From NCBI GenBank assembly GCA_029215795.1, contig JARDYH010000005.1:161163814-161227813 (forward strand): DNA of 64,000 bases, given 5' to 3'. Positions 44,728 through 55,279 of this stretch are shown here, one piece after another. This DNA is from Anniella stebbinsi (Eukaryota; Chordata; Lepidosauria; Squamata; Anniellidae). The number at the start of each line of letters is the position of its first letter. The first letter of the stretch is position 1. The notes beneath the pieces were generated by a model, which was given only the letters and a program-made list of their open reading frames with translations, had not been told where the DNA came from and ran no database searches. Made by a program: the position numbers and the translations under genes.

Positions 44728-46646
44728 AATTTTGGGTCCAGGTCACAGCTACGACCAAGAAGAAGGCCAGGATTGTTGAGAGGGAAGGGTGGGGAGGGGT
44801 GGGGTGAACGGGAAGGGGGTGTATCCAGACTGCTCCCAGCCTCTGCCGTCCACCATCTTGGCAGTCTGCAGCCTGCCCTGAGGTTCCTCCCATCAACAAA
44901 CACAGCTGGGTGGCACTGACTGGCCAAAATATCAGGTATGCAGTAGTATATTCAGAAGATTGCAATGGGAAAGCAGGGAGGGTGTGGAGAAAATTGGAAG
45001 TCTATCTGAATTTTGTATACTTTATTTTTTATGCTTTTTTATTTGTAATGTTTTGTTTGCTGTTGTTGATGTTTAGTGGTGTCTAGTCTTATTGTTTCTT
45101 TTTTAGCCCTTGTAGTGTTTGTTTTTTTCCCTTTAATCTGTGGTGTTTTGAAAATGAAAAAATTTGAACTGCGGGAAAGCAGGGAGGGGAAAGAAGGTTG
45201 AACTACATGTTATTTTAAATGTCTCTTTGGATCCTATGTATGGGCTTCCCCACATCCTCCACCCCCAAAATCAGCTGTGCATGCCTCTCTCAATCTTGGT
45301 AGTGGCCATGATGTAGGGGGAGGGAATTAACTCTCTTCCTGGCTGTATTTTCTGAATTGTTTCTTCCTGGCTGTATTTTCTGCTATTAGCAGCTTCAGGA
45401 AGGGTAATTTCTTTTGGGGTGGGGGAAGCAGTGCAGCAGGGGAAAGGATTAAATCCCTTCCCCCCTTCCCCACTGAACTCTTGGACTCAATCTAGACCAC
45501 ACACTCCATGATTATTGCTTTTGATTAAAAGAAACAAAGATGTGAGCTATCTCAATCACGAGATCCAAAGGAGAATTTGAACTAACATGTAATTTGTCCA
45601 CAACATAGCTTGCACATGCACACATCTACGGCTTGTCTTTCAGGCCCTGTTTCCCAAATTGCTGATAATAGAGTCACACATTTTGCAGATCCTTGTACCC
45701 ATAAAAATGCCTACCTGCTCTCTTGCTGTGAGAGTCTGGGCATAGTACTTCCTCTGGTAGCAGGTAACTGCTTCATCTCCTCATTGGGAGTGATTGAATG
45801 CTCCAATCTCATTTGGTGTAGAAACATAGGAGCATTACAGGCCCACATTGGAATCTGTTTGAAAGGCGATAAGGCCAGAGCACTGATTCATTCAGTGGCA
45901 TAGAATGGGCTGCCACCTTTTTGGGATGGATACATGGCGCTTACTGGAGCCTTTCATGATTCAATGGATTCATTTCCCATGGAACATTAGCAGGTCTCCT
46001 GCAACATACTCATCTGTCCCAGCACACACTATGGAAATGAGCTTGCACTTTGCCCCGAAGCAGCACTCTCTGTAGAATAGCCAAACTTCTTGACATAAAG
46101 CTGTTGCAGGGATAGTTTGCTTTCGCAAAGTCCCAATCAAAGAAAAAAAAAACGTACAAAGGGAGGAGTAAACGAAAGAGTGTTTCTCCGCTGGGGTTTT
46201 TTCCTGCCCTTTTTTCCTGCTTTGCTTAATACACTAATTTCTTAGAATATTAAGCATTGCTAGGGATGCCCATTTATATTGCAATTTTTATCAATAGGAC
46301 ACCTGTTATCACATAAGAATGCAATTCTCCTTGTTGCTTCCAGTTTCTTTATCAAGGGTAGAAATTATTGTGCCATACAGCAATTCCGTTTTACCCTTAC
46401 GCATAATGCATATGCCATTCTTGCTTTGTTCTTAGATGGATTGTATTGGAAATGTCCCATTAAACATGAATAACTGTTGTACCCAGAATCACATCTAGGA
46501 GCTACATGCAGAGCTTAATTGGTGCCAGGGCTCGGCTCAACTTTTGTAGTGAAAGTGCCCCTGAGCATGTGAAAAGTTTATTTCCTTCACCATTGGAGCC
46601 CCAGTCCTCAGCAATTAGAGGGAGGACCTCTAAATCAAAGGGTGAT

Positions 46647-46786
46647 GCAAGGATAGGCAATTTGTATACCTCCAGATTTTTTTGGCCTATAAACCCCATC
46701 AGCCCTAGCCAGTATAGCCAATGGTGAGAGATGATGGGATTTTTAGGTCAAAACATGTGGATGGCCACATGTTGCCCACCCCTGGC
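46647..46786. mobile_element. Palindromic hAT-like MITE fragment
   Basis: 'ccccatcagccctagccagt' and 'tgagagatgatgggattttt' form the arms of a degenerate foldback, ending 'gttgcccacccctg', a terminus common to amniote hAT MITEs. Confidence 0.6.
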
Positions 46787-46992
46787 ATTTCTCATTCTAG
46801 CTATGTAGAACAGATTTGTCTTAATTGTGAGGTATAAAATTAGACATGTGACCAAGGCCACACCCCCTTTGGGGTGATCATCTCAAGATGGGCCCACCTT
46901 GGGAGCTGGGCATGTTTGGTGGGCACTCCTCCTTGAGGGCAGCCATCTTGTCCTCCTTTTTGGTTTCCAAAATATGGTCACCCTAGATTTCA

Positions 46993-48399
46993 TCATCATC
47001 TTGAACTAAAATGCAAAAAGCTGCTTGGACGCTGTGGACTGAGCTATCAGGAAATGTGGGATTTCTTGTGGGATTGTCTACCCTTTCACAAAAGTTTTAA
47101 CAGGCATGGGAGGTTCAACATGATACAATTATCATGATACTTCCAGAAACTGCATTGAGCAAACCTAACCGCATTGCAACATGTGATCCTGGCATCATGA
47201 ACACACAGCAAAAACTCTTCAGGCGTTTCCTTTCCCTGAACTATTCAAAGTACTTTGAATAGATATAAAAGCCACCCTCCTTCGATACAAATACAGAAAA
47301 GAGGGCATGATGTATATGAATGGGACAAATGGGCGACAGCTTTATTCACTCCTAGGGATGTTCAGTGAGCATACAAACTGCATTAACATTCCACCTGGAA
47401 TATATTGTTCAGTTAAAGTCCTAAAATAAATAAATCACCTGAACTAGCACTGTGCCCAAACTCCCCCTTCCACTTGAGATGGGACTTTCCATGACTCCGC
47501 CAATTGGGGCAGTGTGTGTGTGTGTGTGTGCGGGGGGGGGGGGGTTACTTACATCTGTTCCAGGGATAGGGGATTCTTTAAAGCCAATATCAGGATAACT
47601 TGCATTATATGAGATGCAGAGAGGTTGTTGTTGTTGTTGTTGTTTGAAAAAGGTTCATGGTGGCCATAAGGCTCTTCACTTCCTCCAGACTGTGTTTTCT
47701 GGAAGATGCACATGGGAAAGTGGTGACAATGAGTGAGACTGGGTTTGATACTTGCTGCTTTCCTTATTCCCAAACCACTGGTTCCAAGGAGAAGAAACCC
47801 ACAAATTGACGGTCAATGAGAGGCCCAGGAGGATCAAGCAAGGGAACTACTAGTCAGCCTGCATTGTGGTTCTCTCTCTGTAAAGGGCCATAGTAACTAG
47901 CAGATCTGAACATTTTAAAATTGCACCTTGACAAGATTTTAATTATTGTTTTAGCCTTTTTAATTGCAATGTTTTATGGTTGTATAAGCTGAGGCAGCCT
48001 GCCCTCTGTTTTATTCAGAAAGGGAACTTGTTTCACTGTGTTCCTTTTCCTGAATGTGAACATATTTTCTAGGTCAAACTGGAAAAGGATGCATTTTCAA
48101 AAATGTGCGCTTCCCACATTGACTAAAATGTGCAAGTGCATTTAGAAACAGACAAAGAAAAAACATGCATTTTAAGTGCACGTTTTTTCAAAAAGGATGC
48201 AGTTTGCAAACCCTATTGCAAGCTGAGGTATCTGTTGATTTTGTTTGAAAATTATGGTCCTGTTTGGGGATATAGCGTTGGGTGAAATCACCCCGCATAT
48301 TCTCTGCAGGCGCTTCCTCTGCAGCTGCTGAGGCCCATTTCCATGGGCTGGGCTGGGCAAATCTCTGGTGAGCACTTGTGAGCCTTCCATGACTGCTCA
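46993..48399. other. Spacer with microsatellites and a palindrome before a TATA-like motif
   Basis: Contains a perfect 22-bp palindrome at 47241-47262 joined to AGATATAAAAG, (TG)n at 47512-47530 with a G-run at 47532-47544, and (GTT)n near 47627-47644. No coding exon is convincingly identified, and the expected signal-peptide exon of pseudogene 3 is not found. Confidence 0.45.
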
Positions 48400-48930
48400 G
48401 CAACCCCTGCCCTTCCCTCTTGCACTAATGATGGCCACCACAGACACGAAAGAAGAAAATATGTGATTTCTGAGGGATCTGAAAATTGCGCACTTCCCCA
48501 TTTCACACAAACAGCAGTCACCATTAGTGTGGAGGGGGAAATGTGCATTTCTTGATCCTCTGGAAACTGGGCATTTCCCTCCTCCTGATGCCAATATGCA
48601 AAGGTAGAGGTTTACCCATGCTTTAATAGGGACTTTAAGGCCCCCATTGCCACAATGGAGGAAACACATGAGGCTGCGGAAATTGTGCATTTCCCTCTTT
48701 CATGTTAATGGTGGCCATTAAGGTCTCCATTGGGATGGGCGGGGGACATGCCATTTCTGAAGGCTATAGAAATTGCTCATTTCCCCCTTTTGCATTAATA
48801 GCAGTTGTCATTCATGTGAAAGGGGAAATGCGCAATTTCTGGATCGCCCAGAAATTGTGTGTTTCCTCTTTCCATGAGAATGGCAGACTCCATTGCCGTA
48901 GAAGGGAGAAATGATCAATTTCAGCAGCAG
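48400..48930. repeat. Array of the degenerate 'gggaaatgcgcaatttctgg' repeat
   Basis: Five or so degenerate units of roughly 105-125 bp, each with 'gaaattgygcatttccctct', 'catgttaatggtggccatta' and 'ggggacatgccatttctgaa'-like phrases. This is the largest block of the repeat found singly in intron 2 of the array genes. Confidence 0.6.
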
Positions 48931-49309
48931 CTGCTGGCGCTCAGCTGTGGGTCCACACTTGTGCTGAACATGGCTGACTGGGTTCATGAGGGCTGGTGGT
49001 GGGAGGATCCGCTGTCCTGGCTTTCCCAGTGAGGCAGTCACAATAACTAGGGATGTGCACTGGATCGGACCCGATCCACGATCCGAGTCCGGTCCAGTGG
49101 GAAATCGGATAAATTATCCGATTTCCGATCCCGCAGCTGGATCGGCCGATCCAATCCGAACCGGTCCGAAAAAGCTCCGAACCGGTTCGGCGGATCGGCG
49201 GATCGGCGGGCGCCCACTGGCGCCCACCGCCGCTTCCATTGGCGGGCGGCAGAGGGCGCCCGCCGATGAAAGTGGACAGCGGGGGGGGGAGGAGGGGGGC
49301 ACTTACCTT

Positions 49310-50210
49310 CTCGGCCCGGTGGCTCCCGTCCGGCGCCGGCGCCTACTACTACTAGCAGGCTCCGCGGCCTGCTCTAGGGTGGCGCGCCGGGTGATGTCAT
49401 CACCCGGCGCGCTACTCTAGAGCAGGCCGCGGAGCCTGCTGGAAGTAGTAGGCGCCGGCGCCGGACGGGAGCTGCCGGGCCGGAAAGGTAAGGAGGGGGT
49501 GCGTGGAGGGGAGGAGGGGGCGCGCGGAGGGGGGAGGGGGGCCCTTACCTTTCCGGCCCGGCGGCTCCCGTCCGGCGCCGGCGCCTACTACTCCCAGCAG
49601 GCTCCGCGGCCTGCTCTAGGATGGCGCGCCGGGTGATGTCATCACCCGGCGCGCTACTCTAGAGCAGGCCGCGGAGCCTGCTGGAAGTAGTAGGCGCCGG
49701 CGCCGGACGGGAGCCGCCGGGCCGGAAAGGTAAGGAGGGGGTGCGTGGAGGGGAGGAGGGGGCGCGCGGAGGGGGGAGGGGGGCCCTTACCTGCCCGGCC
49801 CGGCGGCTCCCGTCCGGCGCCGGCGCCTACTACTCCCAGCAGGCTCCGCGGCCTGCTCTAGGATGGCGCGCCGGGTGATGTCATCACCCGGCGCGCTACT
49901 CTAGAGCAGGCCGCGGAGCCTGCTGGAAGTAGTAGGCGCCGGCGCCGGACGGGAGCCGCCGTGCAGGAAAGGTAAGGAGGGGGTGCGTGGAGGGGAGGAG
50001 GGGGCGCGCGGAGGGGGGAGGGGGGAGGGGGGCCCTTACCTGCCCGGCCCGGCGGCTCCCGTCCGGCGCCGGCGCCTACTACTCCCAGCAGGCTCCGCGG
50101 CCTGCTCTAGGATGGCGCGCCGGGTGATGTCATCACCCGGCGCGCTACTCGAGAGTAGGCCGCGGAGCCCGCTGGTAGTAGCCGCCGGCGCCGGACGGGC
50201 CGAGAAGGTA
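49310..50210. repeat. Four tandem 242-249-bp hairpin units
   Basis: The centre GTGATGTCAT begins at 49391, 49633, 49875 and 50124. In the second unit 49543-49637 is the reverse complement of 49641-49735 with about four mismatches over 95 bp and a 3-nt loop (GTC). Units are separated by a purine-rich spacer ('gaggggaggagggggcgcgc'). The fourth spacer carries a small insertion, and the last unit is more diverged. Confidence 0.9.
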
Positions 50211-50420
50211 AGCAGTGGCGGGGAAGGGGGCTTACCCCCCCCGGAGCCGTCCGCTTCTATCCGCTGGCGCCCGCGGGCGCCAGCGGATGGAAGCGGGCGG
50301 CCCCAGGGGGGGTAGGGAGCGCGGGGGAGGGGGTTTACCTGCCGGGGCCGTCCACAGCGGACGGCCCCGGGGGGGGAGGGAGTTAGGCCCCCCCTTACCC
50401 ACCCGCCGCCATTTTTTCCT

Positions 50421-50450
50421 CATAGACTTGCATTGCAATGCAAGTCTATG
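50421..50450. repeat. Perfect 30-bp palindrome
   Basis: Arms 'catagacttgcattg' and its exact complement with no loop, extended imperfectly by 'ccatttttt' and 'aaaaaaatgg' on the two sides. It lies inside the GC-rich element. Confidence 0.9.
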
Positions 50451-50620
50451 GGGAAAAAAATGGCGGCCGATCCAAAAATGTACGATTTTTGGGTCGGGAT
50501 CGGACTCGATCCGGTCCGGGGGGCCTCCGATTTTGTCCGAACCGGTCCGGGACAAAATTGGAGGTCCCGATCCGGGTCCCGATCCGATCCGGGGGGTCCG
50601 TGCACACCCCTAACAATAAC

Positions 50621-51339
50621 CCTAGTTATGAGAAGGGCAATGAAATGAAATTCTTGCACGTTCTGACTCAGAAGTTGGCCTGAGACTGTCCTTGGTGTCT
50701 GGTATCTTTGAAGGGCAAGTTGGGTAATATGCTTGAAGTCCCAGCTGGAGCGCCTGCTAGGGAAATGGCTTTGCTCCTCCAGGGCTTTCAAAAGGTTTCC
50801 CCCCTCTTACATTCCCTGTCAAGTCAGCACAGTTCCTTTCCTCTTCCATCGGAAGGCAATGGAAATAAGAAGGAGATGGATCGAGCTTCGTTGGCTGGAT
50901 CTAGGGTTGTATATTAGCCAGGGGCATGGCCACTTCTGTGAAGGAGTGCCCATTTAACCCAACTTAAGCCTGATGCCTTCATGCCTCAGGGAGGAGGCGT
51001 CAAACAATGCATTACCTGAAATTTTCAGGAAACTGCTGTTACTATCCACCTGTCCATGTTACTCCTGGGCCAGATTTACACCAAGCAGGATATAACACTA
51101 TGAAAGCGGTATGAAAGTGGTATACAAAGGCAGGAGCCACAGTACTGCTTTATAGAGGCATTGAAGTGCACTAACAACTGCTTGGGCCTATAAGACACAT
51201 ACCATATGCCACTTTCACATAGCTTTCATAGTGCTGTATCCTGCTTGGTGCAGATCTGGCCCTGGTTTCAATAGCTGATACCAGGATTAACTGGTATCAG
51301 CTAGTGATACTGAGGCAAGAGCCGTGTTAGGGTGGTCAC
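50621..51339. other. Spacer, no gene recognised
   Basis: No coding or repeat signal beyond a short inverted pair ('gatataacactatgaaagc' near 51090 and 'agctttcatagtgctgtatc' near 51222), perhaps another foldback fragment. Homology to the other units resumes at about 51340. Confidence 0.4.
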
Positions 51340-52147
51340 AGGCAGGGGTGGCTCAATGTGAGTGGGCAGACAGTTGATGCTTGCCAAGGACCCATCCTGA
51401 CCACCAATTTGTAGCTGAGGGTGGCTGAGGAGGCAGGGCAGCTGGAATCAGAGACAAGCCCTACAATGGGGAAAGGCCAGTTGGGAGTCGACAGGAATTG
51501 GTAGGGTAAATAGGAAAGAGAAGGGGAACAACAGAATAAAAGTGGGAACATCAGTCAAAGACAAATAGTCAGAAAGAACAAGAGAGAAGAAAGTTGGATG
51601 GAGGATCCATTTCATCTTGGTCCTGGTAGTTGATTCTGAATTTCTCAGGGACATGGAGTTCCTGCCTGCAGCTGAGTTTGGTTAGTGTTCTAGAGCCAAA
51701 CTACACATACACACACACATAGCGTCTCTCTCCCAAGTGCACAATGCATCCCTGCTCCATCAAGAAGTCCACTATCTCACCCTTTGTGGCATCAACTCCT
51801 ATCGTCCCTCATCCTCTTTCTCAAGTCTGCCTGTCCACTGTTTGTTTGACAGGCAAAGAGCCAGGAACCAAGTAGGCGGTGGCATCTGCTCTTCCCTTTC
51901 ACCACCACCACCACCATTGCCTCTTGCTCTGGTGAAGGGAAACAGGTGACAATGCTGGAGAATAGAGGCATCTCCAGGGGGTTCTTGCCAGTGGGACCCT
52001 GGTGGGATGTGGCCCCTGGGGTTATGTCCAATGAAGCTTCTCCTTGATGCTGACCCTGACTCTCCCACTGGGCTTCTGCATTTCCTCATGCACACCTAGC
52101 AACAGGCGGTAACAAAACTTGCTGAAGTCATTGTTTGTCTTTTTCAG
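51340..52147. other. Intron 1 remnant of pseudogene 3
   Basis: Aligns with the 3' part of intron 1 of the other units (for example 9230-9480 and 11874-12381) but is more diverged. It ends with GTCTTTTTCAG. A diverged copy of 51340-51510 occurs again at about 52855-53040, after exon 2. Confidence 0.55.
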
Positions 52148-52258
52148 GTAAAGGTTTCAGGTGTTACAGAAGTCTCATACTGTTTCACGAACCATAGAAA
52201 TCGGTGGCCCATGTGGAGGAAATCTGTGTGATAATATATTTCCAGAATATCCCTACAG
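52148..52258 (+). pseudogene. Pseudogene 3 exon 2, in-frame stop
   Basis: The same 111-nt length and splice sites (TTTTTCAG|GT, ACAG|GTAGGT) as the intact exons, with the first cysteine (RCYR) and the second (EEIC) 20 codons apart. A TAG at 52195-52197 interrupts the frame at the position of residue 34. No matching exon 1 was found upstream, and the downstream exon 3 is frameshifted, so this unit is dead. It is the most diverged unit and probably the oldest paralogue here. Confidence 0.82.
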
Positions 52259-54331
52259 GTAGGTATGATTTGTTAGAGATGTCATGATCATGAGACTGAG
52301 TCCAAAAGGGCTAAAACAACACCTCGCCTGCATCTGGCCCTCATGGACCTAGATGGCACCCCAACAGTGAGGGTCGATCACTACCGAGTGGTTGCAACAC
52401 CTTGGTAAGTATTTGGCAGCTTCCTGATTTGGCTGCTGAAATTGCACACTTTCTGACTCTGCATTAATGGCAGCCACCATTGACATGAAATGGGGAAGTG
52501 CAAAATTTTGGGAGGTTCTGGAAATTGCACATTTCCCTCTTTCATGTTAACGGCTGCTGCCAGATGGGGAAAATGCACTGTTTCTGGATCCTTGGGAAAT
52601 TACATGTTCCCCCCCCCCACACACACAATGCAACACCATTGGCTATAACATGACTGGCCGGGTAAGGAAGCAGAGGGAGATTGAAGTGCTTTATAAAGGG
52701 GACCTTAGGAGGTCCATCTCAGGGAACTCTGCTCCTTGACTGGGCTTGCAATTCTGAGGAACCGTGAGAGTCCAAACCCTCTGATTAGGCTCTAACAGGA
52801 TGAAGGGAAGTGGATTCTGGGGCTGATGACCCCTCTCTGGAAGTGATGATGCTGACTGGGGCAAGGGTAGCGATAAGGGGGTCACAGGCAGTGATGGAAG
52901 ACAGTTGGTGCTTGTCTTGACCCCACTTGACTGGCACTGCACTGCACCGCTTGGGAGGAGTGTGGCTGAGGAGGCAGCTTAGATGGAAGCAGAGAGGAGA
53001 CCTAAAATGAGGGAAAGCCCAGTTGGGAGAAGACAGAAGTCAGAAGGATTGTTCCCACCTACCCACAATTCATGGGCACAGATAAATTGGAATCAGCCCT
53101 TGGGTCGAGCCACCAACCATGTCCCCAACCCATGAGGAAAGGTACACCAGCAGTGGGAGGATTTAAAAGTAAGAAAAGAATAAAACTGCAAACACCTAAC
53201 CTATTCCTTCCACTCTTCCACCATGGTGAAATCAGCTAGGAGTGTGTTGGTTATCTCAGAGATGCCAATTTCAGAGTGCTGTTGATGCCAAATGATTTCT
53301 CTTTCTCTTCCTTTAGGTCCCATATAGAGAGGTGAAATTAGGGGAGAAAGTGGCAGGGTAGGTAGGTATCTCTCATTCTTTACCTGGATTTTCTTAGTTT
53401 GCACCTTCAGGAGCAAACACAGACTTGGACGCAATCTGCGGCCAATTCTATACCTTTCTGAGCTTGCAAGCCGATTTGAAGACAACCCCCCCCCCCCCAA
53501 AAAAAGGGTTTGGCACTATGCATACATTTGAACAATGCATATGGAAATGTGTGATTTAAAAAAATGTGCAAAGGCAAGCTCATAGAAACTGATATGGACT
53601 CAAGTTGGAATGAACTTTGAGATGGAATTAGGAAAACTTCAGGGAGGAGGTCAGGTTTTGTTGATTCACATATCCCTACTATTCACGCATGATGGTGTAC
53701 AAACAGTTCAGGGGGCCATGTTCTTCCTCTTGAATATATTCCTACCTATAATTTCATTTTGTCCGCTCATTTTTCAAAATTTGATGTGAAAAGAAGAGAA
53801 AAGAAAAGTCTTCACAAATATTTGTGTGCATTTTTCTGCAGTAACCTCCCCTTTTAGAAATGTATCATTTCATTTGAAAACCTGCTGTGTGTCCTGTCCA
53901 TGAAATACCCTGGCTCTTTTCCCATGTTGGGAATGAAATTCTTGTGACAGACAGGAGCATCCGCCAAGGCACTTTGCATCAGCTGATGGGAAATATTCAA
54001 CTAGCTTCACCACAGACACCACCAGAAAAAGAGTACTTAATACTTTCCTCTAACATCCATGTTTGTGCACATTTTAGGAGGTGTAAAGCACATTGCAAAG
54101 TCTGGAAAAGTGCAAGTGTGGGGTGGTTTTTTTGTAGGCTGAGGGGCTGCAAATAGAGTGTGTTTGTTTAAAAATTGGACGGAATAGTTTTTTTCGCCAT
54201 TCTTAGCCCTGAAATGTCCTTGGCTCCTCATTTAACTTTCCTCTAACTCACCTCTGACCATCACCTCTATGGTATAATACTTCCAAAGAAAAGGATTCTC
54301 TCAATAATACTATCTTCTTTTCCATTCTTAG
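52259..54331. other. Intron 2 of pseudogene 3
   Basis: Holds the degenerate repeat (52440-52610), a second copy of intron 1-like sequence (52855-53040), a C-run at 53486-53497, and from about 53900 sequence nearly identical to the window's left edge. The near-identical duplicated block begins at or before 53963, because the window starts there. Confidence 0.6.
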
Positions 54332-54505
54332 ATAAATGTTTTTTTTCTTTAGTCTACAACTAAACAGATTCAGCAATGCAATACAAGCGTGGGATATTCA
54401 CCCAAGGGCTACATACGCTGGCAGATATGCTGCGCAACTGAACTACGTAATGATGCAAGAAGTCTTAAGTTCTACATTTGGCACCAAAATAAGACACATT
54501 ATTAA
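54332..54505 (+). pseudogene. Pseudogene 3 exon 3, frameshifted
   Basis: Nearly identical to 371-544: the same 8-T run with an extra base after the acceptor, the same Cys-to-Arg loss of the last framework cysteine, and the same early TAA (54503-54505). The poly(A) hexamer reads AATGAA at 54609-54614. The shared lesions date the inactivation before the 54-kb duplication. Confidence 0.82.
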
Positions 54506-54892
54506 TCTCCATGCTTTCTTCCTGGATAAAGCTTGTTTTAGTTTTTGGTGGCCTCAGCCAAGCTTCTCCTACCTTCATGATGTATTAGTGAAATATTCTA
54601 AATGACATAATGAAACCAGGCATTGTTCAGTTTAGTATCCACCTTTTTGTGTATTTTATTATGGTGGCCACCATAACTAGATACCATCAGAGGAAACACA
54701 GGTGATTCTTTGATAATTTCCTAATAGTATCTTGTTCTGGAGAGAAATGCAGAGTCCAACGGGGTACGGTGTGGAAGGACAATAGTCACTTGCCAAGTCC
54801 TTTCAGATGGAAATGAAAACTTGCAGCCTTTCATGGCCTTTGCATGTATTATGTGTATGAAAACACAGTTATATTTGATACAGCGTGTAACC

Positions 54893-54909
54893 GAGAGAGA
54901 GAGAGAGAG
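54893..54909. repeat. (GA)n microsatellite
   Basis: Counterpart of 932-952, slightly shorter. Confidence 0.85.
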
Positions 54910-55279
54910 GTGCAGCCTTTTGGCTTCCCTGATGATTATTTCTATGTGAGATACATACCCCCAGATGTGTGTTCATCTCAGGTCACATAGAGATGACCAA
55001 TGTTCCAAGTGGAGAGCATTTCTACCATGGTTATCTTTAGTTGTCTAAATTAATAAAAGCATGGGATAATACTTTTCACTGCTATGCATAGCAATAGTGT
55101 GAGCATCCATATAGGTATGCAAAATTAGTGAACCACCATGTCCTCCCCCACCCACAGGACTCAGTTGTATGTGTCTGGATGTGAGTACGGACTCATGCCC
55201 AATTGCTTGCAAGCTCCCCGGAAGTGCTCGGGTGTCAGTCCACCCTGACTTCCAGGATCACTCCCTTCCCCCTATCCCA

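Larger units (their letters stand above)
43928..46992. mobile_element. 3.05-kb hAT-type element with TAGGGTGACCATAT ends
   Basis: Begins TAGGGTGACCATAT at 43935 and ends ATATGGTCACCCTA at 46985, perfect 14-bp inverted termini. GATTTCA occurs at 43928-43934 and again at 46986-46992, consistent with a 7-8-bp target duplication and therefore one insertion. Inside are GC-rich inverted repeats at 44490-44730 (arms with 'agccccttcctctcagcaat'), a foldback fragment at 46647-46786, and long stretches with no recognised coding content. No transposase is visible. Confidence 0.7.
49040..50620. mobile_element. GC-rich 1,565-bp hAT-like element with perfect 8-bp target duplication
   Basis: The element (49048-50612) starts TAGGGATGTGCAC and ends GTGCACACCCCTA, and ACAATAAC flanks it at 49040-49047 and 50613-50620. 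Outer parts are rich in 'gatccg/cggatc' motifs. The core consists of four tandem units of 242-249 bp, each folding into a nearly perfect hairpin. No transposase frame: open frames in the repeats arise from GC content and are not conserved. The termini resemble those of the BED-hAT remnant at 20697 (TAGGGATGTG), so that family may have mobilised it. Confidence 0.88.

Noticed and set aside
49983..50315. Long Arg/Gly/Pro-rich open frames in the GC-rich element
   Set aside because: Stop codons are rare in DNA of this composition; the frames fall in hairpin repeats and change between units.
52191..52258. Alternative frame through pseudogene exon 2 that avoids the stop and contains two cysteines
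   Set aside because: It does not match the frame that aligns with the intact genes, and it would need a shift upstream of the stop. The conserved cysteine spacing lies in the interrupted frame.
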